Positions 26,861 to 36,746 of a stretch of 64,000 bases of DNA are shown here, one piece after another. The stretch's first letter is position 1. Each line of letters starts with the position of its first letter. Both the position numbers and the translations under genes were made by a program. The notes under the pieces were generated by a model. That model had not been told where the DNA came from. It saw only the letters and a list, made by a program, of their open reading frames with translations, and made no database searches. This DNA is from an uncultured Mediterraneibacter sp. (GTDB lineage Bacteria > Bacillota > Clostridia > Lachnospirales > Lachnospiraceae), in NCBI GenBank assembly GCA_944384505.1, contig CALWTQ010000007.1, positions 1-64,000 of the forward strand, written 5' to 3'.

Positions 26861-28564
26861 TCAGAGCTTTAATCCCCGGTACCGGTTAAAGCAGGCAAAG
26901 ATCTCCTGCCTCCTGGGCGCCGCCATGCTGGAAATACTGGACCTGCTCTCGCACAGCGCGGCAAGGGAATCTTTCTCAATCACTCTTTCCAGTTCGTCCA
27001 CAATCTGGCGCAGATCCTTTCGTCCGTCCAGAATGTGCTTCTGAGCATACCGCACGCAGTATCCCAGCGCAGTCACCTGCTCGCTGTCCGTAATCTGCTC
27101 CACATAGCGGAGGTCGATGGTTTCTTTATTGATCATAACGCCTTCTTTTGACAGCGTCTTCATCTTGATCCTGTCATTTCCCTTAAATGCCTGCGAAGGC
27201 CTGGGGCACCGGTTAAATGCAGGTTTGGAAGCTGGATTTTCCGGCACGCTGATCATCGGGAAATTCTCCGCTTCTTTCTTGGCGTATTCCGTAATGTCTT
27301 TTGGCACATAGCGGTCCATCTGGATGATACTGTCCGCAATATGGAAATACGCGCCAGAACTTCCCGCCACGATCACAGTAGAGATTCCATAGCCGTCATA
27401 AAGCTCCCGGATTCTCTCAATAAACGGGGTAATCGGTTCCATATCCCGGTGGATCACCCGCTGCATCAGCTCGTCTCTGATCATAAAGTTCGTGGCGCTT
27501 GTGTCCTCGTCAATGAGCAGAAGCGATGTGCCCGCCTCAATGCTCTCCACCACGTTGGCCGCCTGGGATGTACTGCCGCTGGCGTCCTCTGTGCAGAATC
27601 CAACGGTGTCCTTCCCATTTGGAAGATCATTGATAAACATGGAAATATCCGTCTTCTGGATACTGCGTCCGTCCTCGGCGCGGATTTTCACAGCGGTATT
27701 GTCTGTGATCACATACTCTCTCCCGTCTCCGGCGATATGATCATAAACGCCCAGTTCCAGTGCTTTTAAGAGCGTGGACTTCCCATGGTAGCCGCCGCCC
27801 ACGATCAGGGTAATCCCCTTTTTTATCCCCATTCCTGTGATCCTTCCTTTATGTGGAAGATCCATAGTAACTTCCAGTTCCTTTGGAGAACGGAACTTTA
27901 CACCGCCCTTCATCGGCCTGGGCGAAATGCCTGATTCCCTGGGGAGGATACTTCCATCCGCCACAAAAGCGCAGAGCCCCATCTTCGGCAGCATTTCCCT
28001 GATATAGTGCTGGTCTTCCGCCAGATCAATGATGCCGCGCAGCCTTTTCGCGTCCATATTCTTGTAGAACAGCGCCGACTTCACGCACTCGGGCACAAAG
28101 TCGAAGAGAATCTTCTCAAGCTCCCTGGCGTTGATCGTCCTCCCGTTAGCCGGGAATCCGATCTCCATCCGCAGAACAATATCTCCCGTGACCGGATCCA
28201 AAGCGCACGCCGTGCGCTCCAGAACTTCCTGATAGCAGCGGCTCACAGAGATCAGGCCGCTCTTTCCCGATCCCTTTGCCTTAAATGCAAACTGCTCCGC
28301 CTTTCTCCCAAACTGCCTCGTCAGCTCGTCCTGCAGGGCGATGCGCTGATGCGTGTCCTTGTATAATTCCTGTGGAAATCCCGCATTCTTCCCCTTCACG
28401 TGCACACTGACCTTTGACGGGGAGGCGAAAGGATCCCCCTGCACATGGTCAATGGACAGGATGTATCCCAGGAACTGGTACTCCCCTTTTGTGTCTTTAT
28501 AAGCCGGATATCCGCGGTGGTCAATCCTGTTCAGCAAATTTCTGAGTTCTGTTGATGACTGCAT
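26861..28564 (-). CDS. ABC-class ATPase domain protein
   Basis: This 567-aa protein belongs to the predicted ABC-class ATPase family. The Walker A region is VGGGYHGKSTLLKALELG, and the Walker B-like SLLLIDEDTSATNFMIRDEL follows. It lacks membrane segments, so it is not a transporter subunit. The family is widespread and poorly characterised. The N-terminal 200 residues (RGYPAYKDTKGEYQFLGYIL) are family-specific. It has no obvious functional neighbours apart from the YbaK-type deacylase downstream. Confidence 0.88.
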   Translation of the reverse strand: MQSSTELRNLLNRIDHRGYPAYKDTKGEYQFLGYILSIDHVQGDPFASPSKVSVHVKGKNAGFPQELYKDTHQRIALQDELTRQFGRKAEQFAFKAKGSGKSGLISVSRCYQEVLERTACALDPVTGDIVLRMEIGFPANGRTINARELEKILFDFVPECVKSALFYKNMDAKRLRGIIDLAEDQHYIREMLPKMGLCAFVADGSILPRESGISPRPMKGGVKFRSPKELEVTMDLPHKGRITGMGIKKGITLIVGGGYHGKSTLLKALELGVYDHIAGDGREYVITDNTAVKIRAEDGRSIQKTDISMFINDLPNGKDTVGFCTEDASGSTSQAANVVESIEAGTSLLLIDEDTSATNFMIRDELMQRVIHRDMEPITPFIERIRELYDGYGISTVIVAGSSGAYFHIADSIIQMDRYVPKDITEYAKKEAENFPMISVPENPASKPAFNRCPRPSQAFKGNDRIKMKTLSKEGVMINKETIDLRYVEQITDSEQVTALGYCVRYAQKHILDGRKDLRQIVDELERVIEKDSLAALCESRSSISSMAAPRRQEIFACFNRYRGLKL

Positions 28565-28614
28565 TATAATTGTCTCCTTTTCTGATTTTGTAAATAGTCA
28601 GGATATCTCTCAGT

Positions 28615-29592
28615 TCAAAGTGTATCCCCATCTTGAAAAACAACATCAGCAATCTGATGATACTCAATATTTTCATCCCCGTTCAGAAGTTTCATCATTG
28701 TCCTTACACAGCGTTTCGCAAGGTCAATCGGATCCTGTCTGACACAAGAGATTACAGGCTTTGATATCCTTGTGATATCCATTCCGTCATATCCTACTAT
28801 TCTCAGATCTTCCGGAATTCGTCTCCCCTGCTCCGCAGCCAGATGGTACAGCGCAATTGCCCCGATATCTGATGTGAATATCCCGTCCACGTTCATGAGC
28901 ACATCATAATATTCGCTCATAAGCCTGGTATAATAAGGATAGCTCATTTTGTTCCAGTCTGCATATATAGTCTGTATCGGGATTCCATTTTTCTTAAGGA
29001 TTCTTTCAAACTCCGTATATCTCTCACTGGAAGGAGTCTTCACATCCCACCTCGCTCCGACCATTACCACATTTGTGCAGCCGGCTTCCAGCATCTTCTC
29101 CGCCGCGAGACGGCCTCCCTTTTTATGATCTGAATGGATCAGTGGAATTGCCGGCCCAAAATCATGATCCGTGCTGATAATCGGTTTCTTTATCCTTGTA
29201 TATACCTGGTCTTCAAGGACCAGAGCACATGTAATGATCCCGTCTACGATATTCCGGTCCAGCATATCAATATACTCTTTTTCCCGATTGCTGGTGCCGA
29301 TTGTATTGCACACCATAGTTTTATATCCATAGGAATAGAGCTCAATTTCAATATTTTTAATCAGCTTCCCATAGAAGGGGTTTTCCAGATCCGGTATGAT
29401 AACGCCAATAATCCCTGAACGCTGTTTTGAAAGATTTCTCGCACGCTCATTCACTATATAGTTCAGTTCTTTAATTGCCTGCTCAATCTTTTCCCTTGCT
29501 TCCTCAGAGACATAACCGCTGTTGTTAATCGCTCTTGACACTGTTGTAATACTGACTCCCGCATGCTTCGCAACATCGTTGATCGTCGCCAT
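28615..29592 (-). CDS. LacI family transcriptional regulator
   Basis: This 325-aa regulator has an N-terminal LacI helix-turn-helix (ATINDVAKHAGVSITTVSRA) and a hinge (NYIVNERARNLSKQRSGIIG). A periplasmic-binding-protein-like sugar-sensing domain fills the rest. The start at 29592 is chosen for GGAAGG nine bases upstream; ATGs farther upstream sit on or before the ribosome site. It diverges from the dehydrogenase-ABC operon, whose promoter carries a classical palindrome with a central CG, so it most likely represses that operon until the sugar ligand is present. Confidence 0.92.
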   Translation of the reverse strand: MATINDVAKHAGVSITTVSRAINNSGYVSEEAREKIEQAIKELNYIVNERARNLSKQRSGIIGVIIPDLENPFYGKLIKNIEIELYSYGYKTMVCNTIGTSNREKEYIDMLDRNIVDGIITCALVLEDQVYTRIKKPIISTDHDFGPAIPLIHSDHKKGGRLAAEKMLEAGCTNVVMVGARWDVKTPSSERYTEFERILKKNGIPIQTIYADWNKMSYPYYTRLMSEYYDVLMNVDGIFTSDIGAIALYHLAAEQGRRIPEDLRIVGYDGMDITRISKPVISCVRQDPIDLAKRCVRTMMKLLNGDENIEYHQIADVVFQDGDTL

Positions 29593-29696
29593 AGATCCCA
29601 TCCTTCCACCACAAAAACTGTATGCCTGCATTTTTTATTATAACAAAAATACTCAAATAATGATACGCTTTAATTTATTGTGCATCTTGCACATTC

Positions 29697-29710
29697 TGAA
29701 AGCGTTTTCA
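29697..29710 (+). promoter_or_regulatory. CcpA-type cre site
   Basis: TGAAAGCGTTTTCA fits the cre consensus TGWAANCGNTNWCA at every position. It lies about 35 bases upstream of the -35 box of the dehydrogenase operon, suggesting control by carbon catabolite regulation. Confidence 0.75.
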
Positions 29711-29744
29711 CATATTTATTTGTGCTAAATATACAAAAATCATA

Positions 29745-29773
29745 TTGACAAACAGCTTAACTCTCCCTATGAT
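29745..29773 (+). promoter_or_regulatory. Promoter of the Gfo/VOC/ABC operon
   Basis: A perfect TTGACA (29745-29750) and TATGAT (29768-29773) are separated by 17 bp, followed closely by the LacI-type operator. Confidence 0.85.
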
Positions 29774-29782
29774 GTAGATATC

Positions 29783-29798
29783 AATTAAGCGCTTAATT
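29783..29798. promoter_or_regulatory. LacI-type operator
   Basis: Perfect 16-bp palindrome AATTAAGCGCTTAATT with the central CG typical of LacI-family sites. It covers the predicted transcript start, as expected for repression by the divergently encoded LacI regulator. Confidence 0.8.
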
Positions 29799-29821
29799 AA
29801 AAATTTTATGGAGGTGCTGTG

Positions 29822-30979
29822 ATGAAGCAGAAACTGAATGCTGCGATTGTCGGAGCCGGCTTTATTGGACCGATTCACCTGGAGAACGCCAGGCGGACCT
29901 TTGAGGCTGACGTCACTTCACTCGTCGGCTATACAATAGAAGAAGCAAAAGAAAAAGCGGAGCAGTACAGTGTGCCGCGTTACTACGACAACATTGATGA
30001 AATGCTTGAGGATGACAGTATTGACGTTGTTCACATCTGCAGTCCCAATTATCTGCACTATGAGATGGCTAAAAAAGTTCTCCTGGCAAACAAACACTGT
30101 GTATGCGAAAAGCCGCTTACGCTGACACCCGCAGAGGCAAGAGAACTGACAGAACTTGCCAGGGAGAAAAACCTTGTCACCGCTGTACACTTTAATGTAC
30201 GATATTATCCGCTTGTAAGACATGCAAGAGAGATGGTAAAGCACGGAGATGTGGGAAGACTTTTATCTGTCACAGGATCCTATCTCCAGGACTGGCTCCT
30301 GCTAGAAACAGATTACAGCTGGCGTCTTGAATCTTCCGTCAGCGGAAAAACGCGCGCCATCGGTGATATCGGTTCCCACTGGATGGATCTTACAGAATAT
30401 GTAAGCGGTCTGAAAATCACTGAAGTGTTCGCAGACTTTGCAACCTTCCATAAAACGAGAAAGAAACCGAAAAAGCCCATGGAAACCTGGTCAAGCAAGA
30501 TTCTGACAAATGACGACTACCAGGAAGTGCCGGTTGACACAGAAGATTACGCATCCGTACTCGTGCACTACGACAACGGCGCCCAGGGAGTCTTTACCGT
30601 AAACCAGATGGCGGCCGGACACAAGAACCGCGTATATTACGAGATCAATGGAACCGGCGCTTCTCTGATCTGGGATTCCGAACGTCCAAATGAAATGATG
30701 GTCGGACACAGAGAAAAGGGCAATGAAATCATTATGAAAGATCCGGCCCTCGTTTATCCCGAGGCGCGGGAACTGATCTCCTACCCGGGCGGACATAACG
30801 AAGGCTTTGCGGATACCTCCAAGCATTTGTTCAAAGAGGTATATGACTATATCCTTGCCGGCGATTACACAAAGGAACCTTCCTTCCCCACATTCCTCGA
30901 CGGGTACCGCGAAGTCGTGCTGTGCGAAGCGATCTGCCAGAGCGCCGAGAGCGGGCAGTGGGTTAAAGTAGAGGACTAG
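29822..30979 (+). CDS. Gfo/Idh/MocA family oxidoreductase
   Basis: This 385-aa NAD(P)-dependent sugar dehydrogenase has an N-terminal Rossmann fold ([17 protein letters not shown]) and the family's [12 protein letters not shown] motif with the conserved Lys. The C-terminal half is the sugar-binding alpha/beta domain ([15 protein letters not shown]). ATG 29822 is used because GGAGG is seven bases upstream; a GTG one codon earlier is less likely. It is the first gene of an operon with a double VOC protein and a sugar ABC importer, so it probably oxidises the imported sugar or polyol. The substrate is unknown. Confidence 0.92.
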   Translation: MKQKLNAAIVGAGFIGPIHLENARRTFEADVTSLVGYTIEEAKEKAEQYSVPRYYDNIDEMLEDDSIDVVHICSPNYLHYEMAKKVLLANKHCVCEKPLTLTPAEARELTELAREKNLVTAVHFNVRYYPLVRHAREMVKHGDVGRLLSVTGSYLQDWLLLETDYSWRLESSVSGKTRAIGDIGSHWMDLTEYVSGLKITEVFADFATFHKTRKKPKKPMETWSSKILTNDDYQEVPVDTEDYASVLVHYDNGAQGVFTVNQMAAGHKNRVYYEINGTGASLIWDSERPNEMMVGHREKGNEIIMKDPALVYPEARELISYPGGHNEGFADTSKHLFKEVYDYILAGDYTKEPSFPTFLDGYREVVLCEAICQSAESGQWVKVED

Positions 30980-30992
30980 GAGGAAACAGACT

Positions 30993-31973
30993 ATGAAAAT
31001 CAGCCAGATCGGACTCGTTGTATCCGATGTCAAAAAGACCATCGACAAATATATCTCCATAGAAAGCACAGGCCCATGGAGCATAAAAAAAATATCATCC
31101 GAAAATGGCGCATCCCTGATCGGCGCAGATAAACCCCCAGCGGAGTTTGACATGACGATCGCGTCCATCCAGATCGGCGAGATCGAGATCGAGATGATTG
31201 AACCAGGCAGCGGGGACTCCATCTACAGGAAATTTCTCGATGAAAAAGGGGACGGGCTCCACCATCTCCGGGTGAAAACAGACACTCCGGCTGAAACAGA
31301 AGCTTTTCTGTCCCTGATGAAGGATAAAGAAGTGAAACAGCTTCAGGAATATACCTGGGATGGCGGAAGAGTGGTCAGCCTCGACACATGGAAAGAACTT
31401 GGCGTAGTTCTTGAAGCTGCAGACACGATTTCCTCACCGCAGGGGACTGGCCAGGTCTATCCCGTAAACTACAGCGCAGCGGCTGATGTCCATAAAATGA
31501 ATATCCGGCAGTTCGCAGTTGTTGTCAGAGACGCGAAGCCGTACATGGACAACTACTGCCGCCTGCTCGGCGTTAAAACCTTTGATGTGCGTCATTTCAG
31601 GCCTGAAAATATGAAGAGCCTGCATGTAGAAGGGGAACTGCAGACAGAAGGGTTTGAGTTTATATGTGCAGTTGCCTGGCTTGAAAATATAGAAATTGAG
31701 GTAATACAGCCCATCAGAGGAAATAACATCTACTGGGAATTTCTTGACACAAACGGGGAAGGCTTCCACCACATTAAAGATGTGTATCCTGATGAAGAGA
31801 TTGCAAAAGAAGTCAGCCGCCTGAAACCATACGGCATACGCATCATGCAGACCGGATGGATTGACGGAGACAGCCATTATTATATGAGCACATATGATGA
31901 TCTGAAAATGATTATCGAGTTTGGAAACGGCGGAAAAATCGGGCCGCCTGATTACCACTATCCCGGAGACTGA
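30993..31973 (+). CDS. Double VOC-domain (glyoxalase-fold) protein
   Basis: This 326-aa protein has two vicinal-oxygen-chelate modules of about 150 residues each. The first runs from [16 protein letters not shown] through [11 protein letters not shown] to VVLEAAD; the second from [20 protein letters not shown] through GEGFHHIKD to MIIEFGN. The paired His and Glu residues are those that bind the metal in glyoxalases and epimerases. VOC enzymes do isomerisation, epimerisation, lyase or dioxygenase steps. A member beside a Gfo/Idh/MocA dehydrogenase suggests it works on the keto-sugar product. A GGAGGA ribosome site and a 13-base gap tie it to the preceding gene. Confidence 0.85.
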   Translation: MKISQIGLVVSDVKKTIDKYISIESTGPWSIKKISSENGASLIGADKPPAEFDMTIASIQIGEIEIEMIEPGSGDSIYRKFLDEKGDGLHHLRVKTDTPAETEAFLSLMKDKEVKQLQEYTWDGGRVVSLDTWKELGVVLEAADTISSPQGTGQVYPVNYSAAADVHKMNIRQFAVVVRDAKPYMDNYCRLLGVKTFDVRHFRPENMKSLHVEGELQTEGFEFICAVAWLENIEIEVIQPIRGNNIYWEFLDTNGEGFHHIKDVYPDEEIAKEVSRLKPYGIRIMQTGWIDGDSHYYMSTYDDLKMIIEFGNGGKIGPPDYHYPGD

Positions 31974-32056
31974 TTCATTTCATAGCTTCAAGCTGCCGTA
32001 CGGCTCCCGGGATCGTTCAGACACTATGCTGTAAAATTAATTAAAGGAGGATTATC

Positions 32057-33103
32057 ATGAAAAAGAAATTATTATCGTTACTTTTGGCATCCGCTATGGT
32101 ATTTTCCCTGGCTGCGTGCGGAGCCGTAGATGATCAGACTGCCGATACCGGTTCATCAGATGAAACTTCTGGAGGCTCTGACAGCAGCAGTTCCTATACC
32201 ATTGCCGTTGTCCCGAAAACCACCTCCCTTTCCTGGTATGAACGCATGGAAGAAGGTGTGCAGGAATATGCGGAAGAAAATAATGTTGACGCATTCTTTA
32301 CCGGCCCATCCGAGGCTGATGGCGCTCTGCAGGCTCAGTATATTGAAGACCTTATTTCTCAGGGAGTAGACGCCATCTGTGTAGTTCCTCTTTCTACGGA
32401 ATCTCTTGAGCCGGTCCTCAAAAAGGCGCGTGAGGCCGGCATCGTTGTCATCACACATGAAGGAGCCGGCATGGAAAATATTGACTATGATCTGGAAGCT
32501 TTTAACAACGCAGAGTACGGAGAGCGCCTCATGGAAGTTCTCGGTGAAGCTGTCGGAGGAGAGGGAGAATACATCCAGATCGTATCCGGCCTGACTTCCG
32601 CATCCCATATTGAGTGGACAACAGCAGCCCAGGAGTACGCGGCAGAGAACTATCCGGATCTTACAATGTATGGAGATCTGATTGAGTCTAACGATGATCA
32701 GTCCACAGCTTATGAAAAAGTTGTAGAGGCCCTCACCGCAAATCCTAATATCAACGCCATCATGGGGTGTTCTATGACAGACGCTTCCGGAGCAGCTCTG
32801 GCTGTTGAAGAACTGGGACTGGCAGGACAGGTTAAGATCGTCGGCACCGGACTTGTCTCCAATGCAGGCGACTATGTAAGAAACGGCACGATCGATATGG
32901 CAACCTTCTGGGATCCGGCACTTGCAGGTAAGGCACTGATCGAAATGGCGGTCAGAACTCTGGAGGGCGAAGAACTCACCGACGGCGTTGATCTCGGTGT
33001 GGACGGATATACAGATATGACTCTGGACGGAAATGTACTTCAGGGACAGGCGTGGATCGAAGTAACTAAAGATAATGTTGACGATCCTGCTTATGACTTC
33101 TGA
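32057..33103 (+). CDS. Sugar ABC transporter substrate-binding lipoprotein
   Basis: This 348-aa lipoprotein has a lipobox LAAC (Cys21), a Ser/Gly/Asp-rich linker to about residue 48, and a two-lobed ribose-type binding domain (SYTIAVVPKTTSLSWYERM, then LISQGVDAICVVPL). It delivers a sugar or polyol to the following ATPase and two permeases. A very strong site AAAGGAGG precedes the start. Members of this type bind monosaccharides, inositols, rhizopine or autoinducer-2; the ligand here cannot be decided. Confidence 0.92.
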   Translation: MKKKLLSLLLASAMVFSLAACGAVDDQTADTGSSDETSGGSDSSSSYTIAVVPKTTSLSWYERMEEGVQEYAEENNVDAFFTGPSEADGALQAQYIEDLISQGVDAICVVPLSTESLEPVLKKAREAGIVVITHEGAGMENIDYDLEAFNNAEYGERLMEVLGEAVGGEGEYIQIVSGLTSASHIEWTTAAQEYAAENYPDLTMYGDLIESNDDQSTAYEKVVEALTANPNINAIMGCSMTDASGAALAVEELGLAGQVKIVGTGLVSNAGDYVRNGTIDMATFWDPALAGKALIEMAVRTLEGEELTDGVDLGVDGYTDMTLDGNVLQGQAWIEVTKDNVDDPAYDF

Positions 33104-33201
33104 GTAAATAACACAGAACTTAAACCGGCGGAGCGGAAGGAGATCTGATCCATCCCCGCCCCGCCTTCTTTTCACTATCGAATCTGAAATGAGAGGATGT
33201 T

Positions 33202-34689
33202 ATGAAAGAACCTATACTTGAACTGAAAAATATCCAGAAATCGTTCGGAGGAGTAAAAGCCCTTAAAAACGTAAATCTCACCATCTATCCCGGCGAGATA
33301 CACTGCCTTGCCGGTGAAAACGGATGCGGGAAGTCGACACTAATTAAGATTATATCCGGAGCATACGAAAAAACATCCGGCGAAATTTATATAGAAGGCA
33401 AGAAGACCGAAGGGCTTACCCCAATGAAATCCATCGAAAAAGGCATTCAGGTAATCTATCAGGACTTTGCCGTTTTCCCCAACCTGACCGTTGCTGAAAA
33501 TATCTCGATGAATAAAATCCTGATGGAGAAGAAAAAACTCATCAGCTGGAGAGATGCAGAAAAGACAGCGCTGGAAGGGATGAAGCAGATTGGCGCTGAA
33601 ATGGATCCGGATGCTGTTGTAGGCACTCTTCCCGTGGCTGATAAACAGATGGTCGCAATCTGCCGCGCCATCATCAACGACGCCAAAATCCTCATTCTGG
33701 ACGAACCCACAACCGCGCTGACCACAAAAGAAATCACACTGCTTTATCAGATTCTTCGCAGACTTCGCGAAAAAGGCATGGCAATAATACTTGTAAATCA
33801 TAAGCTCAATGAGATTTATGAGATAGCCGACCGCCTTACAATTTTAAGAAACGGCGAAAATGTTGCGGCAGGCACGATTGATGAATTCACAAATGAACGG
33901 TTTGTAAAATGTATGACCGGCCGTGAGCTCAAACAGACAACCTGGCAGCCGGCGCCGGGCGGTGAAGAAATCCTCAAAGTAAACAGCCTGTCCAGCGCCG
34001 GCGCTTTTGAGGATATCAGTTTCGAGTTGTCCAAAGGCGATATTCTGGGCATTACAGGGCTCCTTGGGTCCGGGCGAAGCGAGATCGGCGAGTCACTATT
34101 TGGCCTGAAAAGGATCGACTCCGGAGAGGTATTTCTCAAAGGCATCCAGATCAGCATTCATTCGGTCCAGGACGCAGTCAGAAACAAAATCGCCTATGTA
34201 CCTGAAGACAGGCTCACAGAAGGACTATTTCTTGACCGTTCTATCAGAGATAATACAGTGGCGGCATCACTGAAAAAATACAAAATCAACCATCGCATGG
34301 ACCGCAGAAAAATGTTCTCCGCCACTGTAGAGTGGATCAAAAAGCTGGGATGTGTCGCCAAGTCCCCAGATGTTGCAATCCGGACCCTATCCGGAGGCAA
34401 CGCCCAGAAAATCGTAATCGCCAAATGGCTGAATACAAATCCTGATCTGCTGATCTTAAACGGTCCCACCGTAGGTGTTGATGTCGGGGCAAAAGCCGAT
34501 ATTCATGAAATCCTGCACGGTCTTGCCAATGACGGAGTAGGGATCATCATTATATCTGATGATCTCCAGGAGATTCTTCAGAACTGCAATAAAATACTTG
34601 TGATCCGAAATGGACATGCCGCAGGAATCGTAAGCTCCTCTTCCCTGGACGAACAGGAACTACAGAAAATGTTGGGAGGCTCAAAATGA
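33202..34689 (+). CDS. Sugar ABC transporter ATP-binding protein, two-domain
   Basis: This 495-aa protein with two fused nucleotide-binding domains is of the RbsA/MglA type. The first has a full Walker A (GENGCGKSTLIK) and Walker B (ILILDEPTTAL), but the signature is replaced by LPVADKQMVAI. The second has a degenerate Walker A (GLLGSGRSEIGE), an intact signature (LSGGNAQKIVIAKWL), and a Walker B in which the usual DEP is NGP (LLILNGPTVGVDVGAK). This unequal pair is normal for the family. It overlaps the next permease gene by four bases. Confidence 0.95.
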   Translation: MKEPILELKNIQKSFGGVKALKNVNLTIYPGEIHCLAGENGCGKSTLIKIISGAYEKTSGEIYIEGKKTEGLTPMKSIEKGIQVIYQDFAVFPNLTVAENISMNKILMEKKKLISWRDAEKTALEGMKQIGAEMDPDAVVGTLPVADKQMVAICRAIINDAKILILDEPTTALTTKEITLLYQILRRLREKGMAIILVNHKLNEIYEIADRLTILRNGENVAAGTIDEFTNERFVKCMTGRELKQTTWQPAPGGEEILKVNSLSSAGAFEDISFELSKGDILGITGLLGSGRSEIGESLFGLKRIDSGEVFLKGIQISIHSVQDAVRNKIAYVPEDRLTEGLFLDRSIRDNTVAASLKKYKINHRMDRRKMFSATVEWIKKLGCVAKSPDVAIRTLSGGNAQKIVIAKWLNTNPDLLILNGPTVGVDVGAKADIHEILHGLANDGVGIIIISDDLQEILQNCNKILVIRNGHAAGIVSSSSLDEQELQKMLGGSK

Positions 34690-35696
34690 AACAAAAAGTA
34701 TTAAAGACTGCAACGCGCAATGAGGCGATTGTTACATATATCATCCTTGCGCTCTGCGTATTAATCGGTTTAAAGAATTCCGCCTTCCTGGACGTTTCCA
34801 CAGGCATATCACTTGCACGCGCAATGCTGGTTACACTGATCTTCGCACTATGCGAGATGGTTACTATCATATCCGGAGGCATTGATGTATCTTTTCCCGC
34901 AGTAGCCTCCTTGGCTCTTTATGCCACATCAACCCTGGCTGTTGCACTGGACATTAATAACGTGTTCCTTCTGTTCCTTGCTGCAGGCGCCATCGGACTT
35001 ATATGTGGAATCATAAATGGTCTTCTTATTGTAAAATGCAAGATTCCTCCGCTGATCGCCACTCTTGGCATGAGCAGCGTGCTCAACGGCGGAACACTGG
35101 CGTTTATCGGCACGCGAGAACTTTCCTCTCTGCCTTCCGGAATGAATGAATTGTCCCGCGCCTTTTTATTTACCTATGTAAATGAACAGGGAATTTCCTA
35201 TTCCATGACCATTTTCATTCTTGTCCCCATTATCCTGTGTATCCTGGTATTCTTTATCCTGCGGTATACCGTACTCGGACGTGGAATTTATGCGGTCGGA
35301 GGCGATGAAAACGCCGCAAGAATCGCCGGCTTTAATGTCAGCCGGATCAAATACTGTGTGTATGGATTTTCCGGATTATTCGCAGGGATCGGCGGGCTTA
35401 TTTATGTCATTCTCATGCGGCAGGCCAATCCGCAGGTTTTAATGGGAGATGAGATGATGGTAATCGCCGCAGTTGTAATCGGAGGTACAAAAATCACCGG
35501 AGGATATGGCACCGTAATCGGAACCGTACTGGGTGTAGGACTAATTGCATTGGTAGAAAATAACCTGATCATGCTGGGCGTTCCTTCCCACTTCCAGACA
35601 TTTATGGTAGGGCTGATTATCGTTCTCGGAACATCTATCACAGCGCTGCGTGAAAAATATGGCTCAAAAGCAGTAAGGAGGCAGAAGAAATCATGA
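34686..35696 (+). CDS. Sugar ABC transporter permease (RbsC-like) 1
   Basis: This 336-aa permease of the ribose/galactose branched type has about eight to ten hydrophobic segments and the loop AVGGDENAARIAGFNVSRIK that contacts the ATPase. It overlaps the ATPase gene at its start and the second permease gene at its end by four bases each, so the three are coupled and probably form a heterodimeric channel. Confidence 0.94.
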   Translation: MKQKVLKTATRNEAIVTYIILALCVLIGLKNSAFLDVSTGISLARAMLVTLIFALCEMVTIISGGIDVSFPAVASLALYATSTLAVALDINNVFLLFLAAGAIGLICGIINGLLIVKCKIPPLIATLGMSSVLNGGTLAFIGTRELSSLPSGMNELSRAFLFTYVNEQGISYSMTIFILVPIILCILVFFILRYTVLGRGIYAVGGDENAARIAGFNVSRIKYCVYGFSGLFAGIGGLIYVILMRQANPQVLMGDEMMVIAAVVIGGTKITGGYGTVIGTVLGVGLIALVENNLIMLGVPSHFQTFMVGLIIVLGTSITALREKYGSKAVRRQKKS

Positions 35697-36655
35697 AGAC
35701 CTGGTTGAGAACAAGAGATAAAAACACACTGTCACTCTTCCTGCTGGCCCTTGTTATTTTCATCATAATGGGGATCCTCTCCCCGAGACAATTTCTTGGC
35801 GTCACAAACCTGCAGGGTATGTGCGTGCAATTTCCCGAATACGGCATCATGGCCATTGGCATGATGATCTGCATGATGGCCGGCGGAATTGATCTTTCCC
35901 TTGTAGGTATCGCCAATCTGGCCGGCATACTTGCAACTGTATGCATGACCAGCATATCCGGGACTGCCGGGATCGCAGCCGGACTAATCACCGCACTGGC
36001 AACCGGACTTGTCTGCGGCATGATAAACAGTTTCTTTATCGGAATCTTAAAGATTCCGCCCATGCTTGTCACACTGTGCGGGCTGCAGCTTTATACAGGT
36101 ATCGGTCTTGCCATCACAAAGGGGCCTGCACTTACAGGCCTTCCTGCGGAAATCAGTCTGATCACGAGCGGTACAATAGCAGGGATCCCGATTGTGCTGA
36201 TCATCTTTATTGCGGCGGCCGCAGTTATGTCCTATGTTTTGAATCAAACGGTATACGGCCAGGAGCTGTGCTTTTACGGATGCAACGACAAGGCTTCACG
36301 CTATTCGGGCATTAACAATCTAAAAGTAATCTTCAAGACCTATATGCTCTCCGGCCTGCTCGGAAGTATCTGCGGGATTATCATGATCTCACATTATAAC
36401 TCCGCAAAATCCGACTATGGGAATACATATACGCTGCTCACCCTGTTAATCGCGGTTCTGGGCGGCACTTCCCCGGACGGCGGGAAAGGAAAAGTATCAG
36501 GAGTTGTCATGGCAATCCTTGTACTGCAGATTGTATCCAGCTCCTTTAATATCCTCAGAGTCAATTCCTACATAAAGACCTTTGTCTGGGGTATGATACT
36601 GATTATTGTAATGGTAGCGGGATATCTGATCCGCCGCAGAAAAGAGACTGCGTAA
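35693..36655 (+). CDS. Sugar ABC transporter permease (RbsC-like) 2
   Basis: This 320-aa second permease of the same type has GGIDLSLVGIANLAGILAT near the N-terminus and the cytoplasmic ATPase-contact loop YGCNDKASRYSGINNLKVI. It ends the operon; a convergent terminator follows. Two different permeases, rather than one homodimer, is a common variant among simple-sugar importers. Confidence 0.93.
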   Translation: MKTWLRTRDKNTLSLFLLALVIFIIMGILSPRQFLGVTNLQGMCVQFPEYGIMAIGMMICMMAGGIDLSLVGIANLAGILATVCMTSISGTAGIAAGLITALATGLVCGMINSFFIGILKIPPMLVTLCGLQLYTGIGLAITKGPALTGLPAEISLITSGTIAGIPIVLIIFIAAAAVMSYVLNQTVYGQELCFYGCNDKASRYSGINNLKVIFKTYMLSGLLGSICGIIMISHYNSAKSDYGNTYTLLTLLIAVLGGTSPDGGKGKVSGVVMAILVLQIVSSSFNILRVNSYIKTFVWGMILIIVMVAGYLIRRRKETA

Positions 36656-36680
36656 AAGATCTATATAAGCAGTCTGCCGT

Positions 36681-36716
36681 AAAATAAAATTGGTGCCGCA
36701 ATACAGCGGCACCAAT
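36681..36716 (-). terminator. Terminator between convergent ABC and GH42 operons
   Basis: Perfect 11-bp stem, ATTGGTGCCGC (36689-36699) with GCGGCACCAAT (36706-36716). On the minus strand it is followed by a T-rich tail. The hairpin may also act on the plus strand. Confidence 0.8.
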
Positions 36717-36746
36717 CACACTCGGACTGACGTTCTTTTTTATCCA

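Noticed and set aside
32156-33175. 339-aa minus-strand frame
   Set aside because: Antisense to the sugar-binding lipoprotein gene, which has a lipobox, strong ribosome site and family match.
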